From the NCBI GenBank assembly GCA_965217825.1, contig OZ244571.1, positions 248,001 to 312,000 of the forward strand: a stretch of DNA of 64,000 bases. Reading direction: 5' to 3'. A model generated the notes under the pieces. The model worked only from the letters and a program-made list of their open reading frames with translations, searched no databases and was not told where the DNA came from. The stretch's first letter is position 1. Each line of letters starts with the position of its first letter. Source of the DNA: VXNE01 sp965217825 (GTDB taxonomy: Bacteria > Pseudomonadota > Gammaproteobacteria > Pseudomonadales > Azotimanducaceae). A program made the position numbers and the translations under genes. Shown here in pieces: positions 44,800-52,122 of this stretch.

Positions 44800-45005
44800 G
44801 AAACGGCCGAAAGCTTGAAAACGCACCGAGTTGTAGCACGCGCCAGACGGCTACGGAAGGGGAAGATCCCAGATTCCTCTGTTCTCTGCGGCTCAAAGGA
44901 TTATCGGCATTTGCGATGGGCTAGACTTGATCGGCCCGCTTCAGTTTGTAGCATGGCGCGACGCTCTACGTGTTTGGATGATCTCGATCAACCACCCAAT
45001 CTTTA

Positions 45006-45375
45006 CTTCCATCGAACAAACGTCTCCCGGGAGCGCCAGCGACCGGGGGCGCTTGTTCGATGGTCGACGCGCTGGGCCGGGCCACAGCCGGAGCCGAAGG
45101 CGACGACTGTGGGGCACTTCCATCGAACAAACGTCTCCCGGGAGCGCCAGCGACCGGGGGCACTTCCATGGAACAAACGCCTCCGGGGAGCGTCAGCGAT
45201 CAGGAGCGCTTGTTCCATGGTCGATGCGCTGGGTTGGGCCACAGGCGACGCCGAAGGCGCCGGCTGTGGGGCGCTTGTTCGATGGTCGACGCGCTGGGCC
45301 GGGCCACAGCCGGAGCCGAAGGCGACGACTGTGGGGCACTTCCATCGAACAAACGTCTCCCGGAGCCAAGCGACG
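45006..45375. repeat. Nested array of family-2 structured repeats
   Basis: One full unit (45006-45117), a left half (45118-45162), a second full unit (45163-45272), a right half (45274-45339) and a left fragment (45340-45375). In the first unit the arms are CCATCGAACAA / TTGTTCGATGG; in the second, CCATGGAACAA / TTGTTCCATGG. Both arms change together, so pairing is kept. The array occupies the region between divergent purM and the DUF2066 gene; 44800-45005 holds nothing else I recognise. Confidence 0.92.
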
Positions 45376-45424
45376 GAGGGCAGTTGCTGCATGGTTGACC
45401 AATGGGAGACATCGGCGGTGGTGT

Positions 45425-46513
45425 ATGCGCCCCGCCGCAGTGGTTTGTTCGGCGGCATTGTGCTGCGGCACGCCCGCACACGGCGAGGTCGTCGACTGGC
45501 TGTACGACGTGGAAGTGCCGGCGCAGTCCCAGGCCGAGGCCGACCAGCATCGCGCCGCGGCGTCCGCACTGCGCCAGATGCTGGTCCGCATGACTGGCCT
45601 CAAGAGCCTGCCCATGTCGCAACCCATCGTCCGTGCATTGAACTCTCCGGAGTTGTACTACGTGAAGTACCGTTTCATCCAGGACGAGGACGGTGACAAG
45701 CAGCAGCTTCAGGTGAGTTTCGAGCCAAAAGCGGTACAGGAGTTGGTCTCCGAAGCCGCACTTCCCATCTGGAGTGCCGACCGTCCCCGTGTCCTGGCTT
45801 GGCTAGCGATCCGCGAGGGCGGGCGCATCCATGTTCTCGACAGCGCCTCAGATCACCCGCTGGCGGAAAGCCTGCGGCAGCGAAGTCGCCAACGCGGAGT
45901 GTTACTTCGGCTGCCGTTGCTGGACCTTGAGGACAGGTCATTGATTTCTCCACCCGCCGTTTGGGACGGGTTCGCCTTTTCGCTGCACGCCGCTTCGCGC
46001 CGATACGACGCGGAGGTGGTGCTTGTCGGCCGCGCAGCCCAGGTCGCCGATGGCGGGTGGCGGACGCATTGGGAGTTCTGGCTCCACGACGCGCCTCGGG
46101 AATTCCGTTTTTCCGACGCAACCGTCGAGGCTGGCGCCGTTCAGGCTATGGACGAAGTCGCCGACGAGTTGATGCAACGCTTCGCCGTTTTCGGACGTGA
46201 CGCAACAGCGATAGAGATAGCGGTGAGAGGCGCAGGATCTATTCGGCGCTATGCCGAGTTGATGCGGCACCTTTCGAATCTCGAGTACATCGAGCGCGTG
46301 CAGTTGACCGCGGCCGCGCGGGAAACGTTGACCCTGCGCGTCATTACCCGATCAACCGCCGAACGCCTCGGCGAACTCCTGTCGAAAGACGGTGCCTTTC
46401 GACGCCTGCCGACCTTGTCCGGTGGCTTGCCTCCATTCGGCACCGACCCGCATGATGGGTCGGAAGGCGGGTCGGTTGTACCGCTGACGTTGCAGTGGCG
46501 TGGCAAGGGCTGA
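45425..46513 (+). CDS. DUF2066 family periplasmic protein
   Basis: 362 residues with a signal peptide ending CCGTPAHG, then the DUF2066 region: LYDVEVPAQSQAEADQHRAAASALRQMLVRMTGLKSL, YVKYRFIQDEDGDKQQLQVSFEPKAVQELV, RPRVLAWLAIREGG. The function of the family is unknown, but the gene is regularly found between purM and hda in gammaproteobacteria. The open frame runs back to 44927 through the repeat array; ATG 45425 gives a proper signal peptide. The end overlaps the next gene as TGATG. Confidence 0.87.
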   Translation: MRPAAVVCSAALCCGTPAHGEVVDWLYDVEVPAQSQAEADQHRAAASALRQMLVRMTGLKSLPMSQPIVRALNSPELYYVKYRFIQDEDGDKQQLQVSFEPKAVQELVSEAALPIWSADRPRVLAWLAIREGGRIHVLDSASDHPLAESLRQRSRQRGVLLRLPLLDLEDRSLISPPAVWDGFAFSLHAASRRYDAEVVLVGRAAQVADGGWRTHWEFWLHDAPREFRFSDATVEAGAVQAMDEVADELMQRFAVFGRDATAIEIAVRGAGSIRRYAELMRHLSNLEYIERVQLTAAARETLTLRVITRSTAERLGELLSKDGAFRRLPTLSGGLPPFGTDPHDGSEGGSVVPLTLQWRGKG

Positions 46514-47073
46514 TGCTTCGTAGCATTCCGAACATCATCACGCTCGTGCGCATCGCATTGATCGTGCCGATAGCCTGGCTCCTGCTGGACGAACGCTATC
46601 TGGCGGGACTCGTCCTCCTGGCGATAGCGGGCTTAAGCGATGCGCTGGACGGTGCCCTGGCGCGCAGGTTTTCGTGGGCGAGTTCGTTCGGCGCGTACGC
46701 GGATCCCCTCGCGGACAAACTGCTGGTCGGCACGATGTTCGTTATCCTCGTCTGGCAGAGCCATGTGCCGCTATGGCTTGCCGCCGTCGCCATCTCGCGG
46801 GACGTCATCATCATGTTCGGAGCATTGGCGTATGGGTTCCTATTCGAGAAAGTCGAACTGAATCCGACCTTCATCAGCAAGCTGAACACCGCGATGCAGA
46901 TCGCCATGCTGATACTGGTGCTGGTCGGGTTGGTCGCCGCGGGACCGCTGTCCGCGTTTGCCGTCGGTGTCCTCGATCCCTGGGGGTTCGCGGTCGTCGC
47001 TACACTCGGGGTCTCTTCCGGCGTCGACTACGTCTTTACATGGAGTCGCCGCGCCATCCAGGAACGGGAGTAG
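46513..47073 (+). CDS. CDP-alcohol phosphatidyltransferase family protein
   Basis: 186-residue inner-membrane enzyme with about five helices. The family signature is complete (SDALDGALARRFSWASSFG then AYADPLADK), so it should transfer a phosphatidyl group from CDP-diacylglycerol to an alcohol. The substrate is not certain: glycerol-3-phosphate (PgsA-like) or another. It is coupled to the DUF2066 gene by an ATGA overlap and lies 6 bases before hda. Confidence 0.9.
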   Translation: MLRSIPNIITLVRIALIVPIAWLLLDERYLAGLVLLAIAGLSDALDGALARRFSWASSFGAYADPLADKLLVGTMFVILVWQSHVPLWLAAVAISRDVIIMFGALAYGFLFEKVELNPTFISKLNTAMQIAMLILVLVGLVAAGPLSAFAVGVLDPWGFAVVATLGVSSGVDYVFTWSRRAIQERE

Positions 47074-47079
47074 GTGCTT

Positions 47080-47760
47080 ATGGCTCGCCGAATGGCTCGC
47101 CGAATAGCCCGGCAAGTGCCCCTGGCATTCACGCTTCGCGAGCGGTTCACCCTTGATCGTTTCATTGTCGGCGGGAACGCGGAACTCGTGGCAAGCGTGC
47201 GCCGCCCCGTCGACGGTTTCTTTTGCGCCTGGGTTTGGGGCCGTTCCGGGGCGGGAAAGAGCCATTTGCTACAGGCTGTCTCCCATGAGACGGGCGGGGC
47301 GTTCGTCCCGGCTACGGAAATCCCCAGGGTTGACGGCTATGAAGTCTTCGACCGCGTACTGATCGACGACATCCACACGTGGATCGGCGATAACTCTGCC
47401 GAGGAAGCGTTGATGCGCCTGTACGACAACCGGCTTGAGCGTGGACTTGTCCTCGTCGCGACGGCGCGCAAGCCACCCGCGCAGTTGTGTTTCGTACTTC
47501 CCGATCTCGCTTCCCGCCTGCGCTCGTCGGCGTGTTTCGAGATTTTGCCGCCGAGCGACGAAGCGGCGAGCGTCGTGCTGCGGCGCGTCGCCCAGGATCG
47601 CGGTTTCGATCTCGACGCGAGCGTGGTGGCGTTTCTCCTGCGTCGTACCGGCCGCGACCTGGCGGATCTGCTACGCCTGCTGGAGACAATCGATGCGGAA
47701 TCCCTGTCGGCGCAACGGCGGATCACGGTCCCCTTCGTCAAACAGGTACTTGAGCTTTGA
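47080..47760 (+). CDS. hda: DnaA regulatory inactivator Hda
   Basis: 226 residues. It is homologous to the AAA+ core of DnaA, with a P-loop VWGRSGAGKSHLLQAV and Walker B VLIDDIH. The N-terminal QVPLAF fits the sliding-clamp-binding motif Hda uses to trigger DnaA-ATP hydrolysis after replication starts. The first 12 residues come from 12-bp DNA repeats (MARRMARRIARQ), so ATG 47080 or 47092 may be used. The stop overlaps the TTG start of the MurG-like gene. Confidence 0.9.
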   Translation: MARRMARRIARQVPLAFTLRERFTLDRFIVGGNAELVASVRRPVDGFFCAWVWGRSGAGKSHLLQAVSHETGGAFVPATEIPRVDGYEVFDRVLIDDIHTWIGDNSAEEALMRLYDNRLERGLVLVATARKPPAQLCFVLPDLASRLRSSACFEILPPSDEAASVVLRRVAQDRGFDLDASVVAFLLRRTGRDLADLLRLLETIDAESLSAQRRITVPFVKQVLEL

Positions 47761-48830
47761 TTCGGGCGGTCGTCACCGGCGGCGGTAGCGCCGGGCACGT
47801 CGTGCCGACGTTGCCCATCATCGAAGCGCTTCAGGCCCGGAACTGGAACATCACCTATATCGGCTCCGACTCCGGGCTGGAGGAACGGCTGGTGGCACCC
47901 CTCGGCGTCGGGTACTTCGGCGTGCGCCCGGGCAAGCTGCGCCGGTACTGGTCCTTCGACAACCTCGTCGACGCCTTTCGTGTTCCGCTCTCCATACTGC
48001 AGGTGTTCGGGATACTCGGCCGTATCGAGCCGGATGTGGTCTTCTCGAAGGGCGGATTCGTCGCGTTTCCCGTGGTGGTAGCCGCGTGGCTGCGGCGGAT
48101 TCCCGTGGTGGCACATGAATCCGACCTCTCCCCCGGGCTCGCCAATCGGCTGACCCTGCCCTTCATTGCGTCGCTGTGCGTGAATTTCGATGCCACACGC
48201 GTCAATGCCAGGCGCGTGATCCATACCGGCACGCCGGTACGCGAATCCCTCGTGCGCGGCGATCGCGAACGGGGATTGACCGCTACCGGCTTTTCCGGCG
48301 AACGACCGATTCTGGCCGTTGTCGGGGGCAGCCTCGGCGCAAAGCGCCTGAACCTCATCGTGCGCGAAGCGCTGTCAGCATTGACACAGGCTTTCGATGT
48401 CCTGCACGTATGCGGCGCGGGCAAGGTGGATCCCTCTTGCCTGGGCACCGCGGGATACGAGCAGCGCGATTTCGTTGGGGAAGAGTGGGGTGACATCCTC
48501 GCGGCGGCGGACCTGGTCGTATCGCGCTCAGGAGCGAACTCGCTGCACGAACTACTCATCTTGAGGAAACCGAACTTGCTGGTCCCGCTGCCGGCGTCGG
48601 CGAGCCGAGGCGATCAAATCGAGAACGCCGCCTACGCGGAGACCGCGGGTTTCAGCATGGTCGTGGCGGAAGCCGATTTGACTCCCGACGTGCTCGTGGA
48701 CCGGGTGACCGCCCTGCACCGCGACTCGCTTTCGTGGCGCGAACGCCTGCACGCGTTTCAGGCCCTGGACAGCACCAGACTGATCGTCGCGGAACTCGAG
48801 ACAGCATTGAAAAGTCGCCCGAAACGATGA
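47757..48830 (+). CDS. murG: MurG-like UDP-GlcNAc transferase, Gram-positive-like type
   Basis: 357 residues, GT28 family. N-terminal donor/acceptor loop TGGGSAGHVVPTLPI, then FSKGGFVAFPVVVAAW, VVAHESDLSPGLANRL, VVGGSLGAKRLN, and the sugar-nucleotide site SRSGANSLHEL...PASASRGDQIENA. MurG adds GlcNAc to lipid I. The HESD.(S/T)PGLANR and SRGDQ stretches resemble Bacillus-type MurG more than E. coli MurG (HEQNGIAG). It is not in a division/cell-wall cluster here, so it may be a second copy. The start is TTG, overlapping hda. Confidence 0.85.
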   Translation: MIRAVVTGGGSAGHVVPTLPIIEALQARNWNITYIGSDSGLEERLVAPLGVGYFGVRPGKLRRYWSFDNLVDAFRVPLSILQVFGILGRIEPDVVFSKGGFVAFPVVVAAWLRRIPVVAHESDLSPGLANRLTLPFIASLCVNFDATRVNARRVIHTGTPVRESLVRGDRERGLTATGFSGERPILAVVGGSLGAKRLNLIVREALSALTQAFDVLHVCGAGKVDPSCLGTAGYEQRDFVGEEWGDILAAADLVVSRSGANSLHELLILRKPNLLVPLPASASRGDQIENAAYAETAGFSMVVAEADLTPDVLVDRVTALHRDSLSWRERLHAFQALDSTRLIVAELETALKSRPKR

Positions 48831-48843
48831 TCTAATCCCTCGC

Positions 48844-48906
48844 TTTCTTGCGAGGGGTGCCCCCTCGCGCTGCTCTTTTCTTGCGAGGGGTGCCCCCTCG
48901 CGCTCC
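48844..48906 (+). promoter_or_regulatory. Two tandem hairpins in serA leader
   Basis: The block tttcttgcgaggggtgcc...ctcgcgct occurs twice, about 36 bp apart. Each forms a GCGAGGGG / CCCCCTCGC hairpin, and together they lie 35-95 bases upstream of serA. A leader control element or a small repeat are both possible. Confidence 0.55.
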
Positions 48907-48940
48907 CCGGCTCAAGGCTCCTTTTTCCGGCACCGCCACC

Positions 48941-50122
48941 ATGTACAGAGTCAAGACCTACAACCAGATCGCCGCGCGCGGGCTGGAACTGTTTCCAGTC
49001 GATGCGTTCCGGATCGGCGCGGATGTCGTCGCCCCGGATGCGATTCTCCTGCGCAGCCACGTCCTGACGCGCGCGGACCTCGGCCCGGGCCTCCGGGCGG
49101 TCGCGCGCGCTGGCGCCGGCATCAACAACGTTCCCCTCGGAGCTTGCACAGCACAGGGAGTGGTCGTCTTCAATACGCCCGGCGCCAACGCAAACTCGGT
49201 CAAGGAACTGACGCTCGCCGCGCTCCTGCTCGGCTCCCGCGATGTGATAGGCGGGATGGACTACGTGAAGACCCTGTCGAACGTCGCCGACGACCACACG
49301 CTGCACGACTTGGTGGAGGGCGAGAAGAGACGTTTCAAGGGACGCGAACTGTTCGCCCGAACGTTGGGCGTCCTCGGTCTGGGAGCTATCGGTTCGCAGG
49401 TTGCGCGCGCCGGACTCGACCTCGGCATGCGGGTGGTCGGATACGACCCGGCCCTTTCCGTCGACGCGGCCTGGCGCCTGCCGAGCGAAATACAACGCAT
49501 GGAAGATTCCCGGAGCCTGTTCAGTCAGTCGGACTACGTGACCGTACACGTCCCTTCGCTGCCGACGACGCAAGACCTGATTGATGCCGACGCGCTGCGC
49601 GCCTTCCGACCGGGGACTGTACTGCTCAACTTTGCGCGCCAGGAAGTCGTTGACGAAGACGCTGTCGGGACCGCGTTGGCCGACGGAACGCTTTCGGCAT
49701 ACTTTTCCGACTTCCCCAGCACAAAGCTTGCAAAGCATCGCAACGCCCACGCCACGCCGCATCTCGGGGCGAGCACAGTCGAGGCCGAAGAGAACTGCGC
49801 GGTCATGGCGGCCGAGCAACTGAGGGAATTCTTAAGCTCCGGCAACATCAGGAACTCCGTCAACTTCCCCGACGTCAACCTCGAACTCAGCTTCGGATAC
49901 CGCCTTGCCGTAGCCAATCGCAACGTGGCGGGCACGCTTGGACAAGTCCTGTCGGTCCTTGCAGACGACAACGTCAACGTCATCGACATGATCAACAAGA
50001 GCCGCGAGAACGTCGCATACAACCTGATCGATATCGAGCAGCCGCCGACGCCGAAGATGATCGAGCGAATCAACGCCATCGACAGTGTGATCAATCTGCG
50101 CCTGTTCGACGCCCCCGGATAG
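48941..50122 (+). CDS. serA: D-3-phosphoglycerate dehydrogenase
   Basis: First enzyme of serine synthesis; 393 residues. NAD-binding LGVLGLGAIGSQVARAG, substrate segment ARAGAGINNVPL and NTPGANANSVKELT, and the catalytic His in TPHLGASTVEAEENCA. A C-terminal ACT domain (NRNVAGTLGQVLSVLADDNVNVIDMINKS) suggests feedback control by serine. It is the short type. The usual active-site Arg is in LNFARQEVV, but the expected Glu region reads YFSDFPS, as in that subgroup. ATG 48941 chosen. The TAG stop is the first TAG of family-1 repeat copy G. Confidence 0.92.
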   Translation: MYRVKTYNQIAARGLELFPVDAFRIGADVVAPDAILLRSHVLTRADLGPGLRAVARAGAGINNVPLGACTAQGVVVFNTPGANANSVKELTLAALLLGSRDVIGGMDYVKTLSNVADDHTLHDLVEGEKRRFKGRELFARTLGVLGLGAIGSQVARAGLDLGMRVVGYDPALSVDAAWRLPSEIQRMEDSRSLFSQSDYVTVHVPSLPTTQDLIDADALRAFRPGTVLLNFARQEVVDEDAVGTALADGTLSAYFSDFPSTKLAKHRNAHATPHLGASTVEAEENCAVMAAEQLREFLSSGNIRNSVNFPDVNLELSFGYRLAVANRNVAGTLGQVLSVLADDNVNVIDMINKSRENVAYNLIDIEQPPTPKMIERINAIDSVINLRLFDAPG

Positions 50123-50255
50123 CAGCCTGTCGGACTTGGCGCTCTAGCGGCAAGATCGACGGGGTGACGGGTGCGTGGGTGGGACGAAACAGTCGGGCTT
50201 GGGCGGGGGCAAAACACGGCGCACCCGAAGGGGGCGACGGATTTTGTGGCGTTAG
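50120..50255 (+). repeat. Family-1 dispersed repeat, copy G (long form)
   Basis: 136 bp that exactly fills the space between convergent serA and the glycosyltransferase gene. Its left-end TAG is the serA stop; its right-end TTAGC provides the TAA stop of the glycosyltransferase on the minus strand. Hairpin, long-form segment and gcttgggcgggggcaaaac core are present. Confidence 0.94.
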
Positions 50256-51400
50256 CCGAGCCCTTTCCGCTCTGGCATTCGGGCTTCGTCGGCACGCAAC
50301 GACGCGTTCAGGCGGGCGGGCGTACTTGCAGCCGGATACAACGTCTCGAGCGTCGTGAGCAACGGCGGATCCGGAAACTCATCCCGTGCGGCGTGGACGA
50401 ATTTCAGGGTCCTGAAAGCATCAAACCAGGTGTGGATCGCGCGCTGATCGCGCTTGGGTTGGTATCCGATGGCATCGAGCAACCTTGGAACGGGTTGGCT
50501 CGGCATCGTTCCCGCCGCAACGCCATCGTGAAACATCCTGAGCGCGTCAAACGTCTCGCACGCGTAACCCGGCATGATGGTCGGATCGCGCGGAACCCTG
50601 GCGAGGGCGGGACCCGTGCCGAACGGCACGCGCGTCGAGGCGCGCGCCTCAATTTCGATGACGGGCGCCCTCAAGCGGCGAATCCAGCCTACCTTCGCCA
50701 GCTTGTTCAGGAGATAGAAGTCTTCCGCCGCATTGCGCCGCGGGAATCCTCGCACCTTCGCGTAACTCGTCGCATCCACGGCCAAGCAACTGCCGACTGT
50801 ATGAAAGGCGTACGGAGAGCCCGCATATTCGAGGCGATTGACGTAATAGCGGAGTGACAGTTCATACATCAGTGCCCGGTGCGCGAGATCTTCATCGGCG
50901 CTCGTGTGGACAAACGGATAAACCCAACCGGCAGCCTGTCCCTCGGCCGCCTCGAAGTAGCCGGGAGGCAGCGCGGCATCGGCGTCCGTGGAGAAGAGGA
51001 CCGGGACCTCGACCCGCCGTTCGACAATAAGGCGCAACGCGATGTCGGCACCGATCTTGCGCGCGAGTCCGACACCTGCGCGCCTTGGCACCGGGGTGTT
51101 CACCCGATCCACAATCGCGACGTCAACGTTTCGCGCGCGGTCCAGCCCTCCCCCCAAGTCCAGCAGTTCCCGTGTACGGGCAAAGGCAGCGTCCTCTCGC
51201 CTCACGTCATCCGGCACGTTGGCAACCAGGATGACGAGCACGTCCGCCGCTCCGAGGGGCAGCACCCGCTGGAGGAAGTCGCCAGTTTCATCGAATGCCG
51301 GTATCGAGAGCACGTGCCGATAGGTACGCGCCGCCGTTGGCGCGCTCCTTGCTTCGGGTTCCGCGTAGCGTCCGAGGTACAGGCTCGCATGATCCTTCAT
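50252..51400 (-). CDS. Glycosyltransferase family 2-like protein
   Basis: 382 residues with a GT-A-like layout: HVLSIPAFDE near the N-terminus, the DXD-type motif LFSTDADAALPPGYF, GSCLAVDATSYAKVRGFP and RRNAAEDFYLLNKLAKVG as in GT2 enzymes. No membrane helix is seen, so it is probably cytosolic. Substrate unknown. Its stop codon is contributed by family-1 repeat copy G. No obvious operon partner; miaE is 27 bases upstream on the same strand. Confidence 0.72.
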   Translation of the reverse strand: MKDHASLYLGRYAEPEARSAPTAARTYRHVLSIPAFDETGDFLQRVLPLGAADVLVILVANVPDDVRREDAAFARTRELLDLGGGLDRARNVDVAIVDRVNTPVPRRAGVGLARKIGADIALRLIVERRVEVPVLFSTDADAALPPGYFEAAEGQAAGWVYPFVHTSADEDLAHRALMYELSLRYYVNRLEYAGSPYAFHTVGSCLAVDATSYAKVRGFPRRNAAEDFYLLNKLAKVGWIRRLRAPVIEIEARASTRVPFGTGPALARVPRDPTIMPGYACETFDALRMFHDGVAAGTMPSQPVPRLLDAIGYQPKRDQRAIHTWFDAFRTLKFVHAARDEFPDPPLLTTLETLYPAASTPARLNASLRADEARMPERKGLG

Positions 51401-51427
51401 GGCTAGAGCTGTGGAGCCGTCAGGGCT

Positions 51428-51985
51428 TCAATGCAACGCCGCTCGAGGCGTCAAGGATCGGATGATGTCCGCTTCGCGCGCGGCGATGTGGTCCCAGCGT
51501 TGGTCGATGTCCGCATCGGGACACTCGCGCCGCGCGAGTTCGAGAAAAAGCTGCCAGTGCCGGTCCTCGCTGGCGGCGATGCGCTGGTAGAACCGCTTCA
51601 GGCGCTCATCCGTCAACGCTTGGGCGATCATCGAAAAACGCTCCCGGCCGCGGCATTCGATCACCGATGCGACCAACAGTCGGTCCAACAGGTAGTTGCC
51701 CCGTCCCCTGCGAACGACCGCGTTTAGGGCGTTCACGTAGGGGTCCCTGGTGTCCGGTGCCGGGCGAATACCCTGATCAATCAAGAGACCTATCACATCG
51801 CGATAGTGACCGAGTTCTTCGACCGCCAGATTCGCCATCGCATCGATCAGCCCGGGGCGGTCCGGGTAGTGGGCGGCCAGTGACAGCGCCATCCCCGAGG
51901 CCTTTCTCTCGCAGGAGGCGTGGTCTTGCAGGAACGCCGGAAAGTCCGCGAGTACCGCTGTCAGCCAACGGTCTCCCGTCGCCAC
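51428..51985 (-). CDS. miaE: tRNA 2-methylthio-N6-isopentenyl-A37 hydroxylase MiaE
   Basis: 186 residues with a ferritin-like diiron fold. Metal-ligand motifs are visible: DHASCERKASGMALSLAAHYPDRP, NLAVEELGHYRDV, VIECRGRERF and RIAASEDRHWQLFLELAR. MiaE hydroxylates ms2i6A37 of tRNA. The open frame reaches 52105, but its first 40 residues are read from a family-2 repeat. GTG 51985, with GGAAGG upstream, is the likely start, making the N-terminus slightly shorter than in Pseudomonas MiaE. Confidence 0.87.
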   Translation of the reverse strand: MATGDRWLTAVLADFPAFLQDHASCERKASGMALSLAAHYPDRPGLIDAMANLAVEELGHYRDVIGLLIDQGIRPAPDTRDPYVNALNAVVRRGRGNYLLDRLLVASVIECRGRERFSMIAQALTDERLKRFYQRIAASEDRHWQLFLELARRECPDADIDQRWDHIAAREADIIRSLTPRAALH

Positions 51986-51991
51986 CGCCAA

Positions 51992-52080
51992 CCTTCCATG
52001 AAACAACGTCACCGGGGAGCGCGAGGGGATTCCCCTCGAAAAAAAGAAACCGGGGCCGAAGGCGCCGGCTGTGGGGCACT
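51992..52080 (+). repeat. Divergent family-2 repeat before miaE and the ABC exporter
   Basis: Runs from cttccatgaaacaacgtcac to ggctgtggggcac, with a perfect CGAGGGG / CCCCTCG hairpin replacing the middle. It lies between the divergent miaE and ABC exporter starts and overlaps the 5' extension of the miaE open frame. Confidence 0.8.
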
Positions 52081-52122
52081 CGGTTCCATCCACGCAAGGA
52101 TACAACGAGTAGAATCCTCACC

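Noticed and set aside
45006..45375. Possible CRISPR array
   Set aside because: Units are ~112 bp or half-units with no regular short repeat/spacer pattern; they are nested structured repeats.
44927..45424. N-terminal extension of the DUF2066 protein
   Set aside because: It is read through the repeat array and would place the signal peptide in the middle of the protein.
51667..52122. N-terminal extension of the ABC exporter
   Set aside because: It is antisense to miaE and passes through a repeat; ATG 52123 matches the family start.
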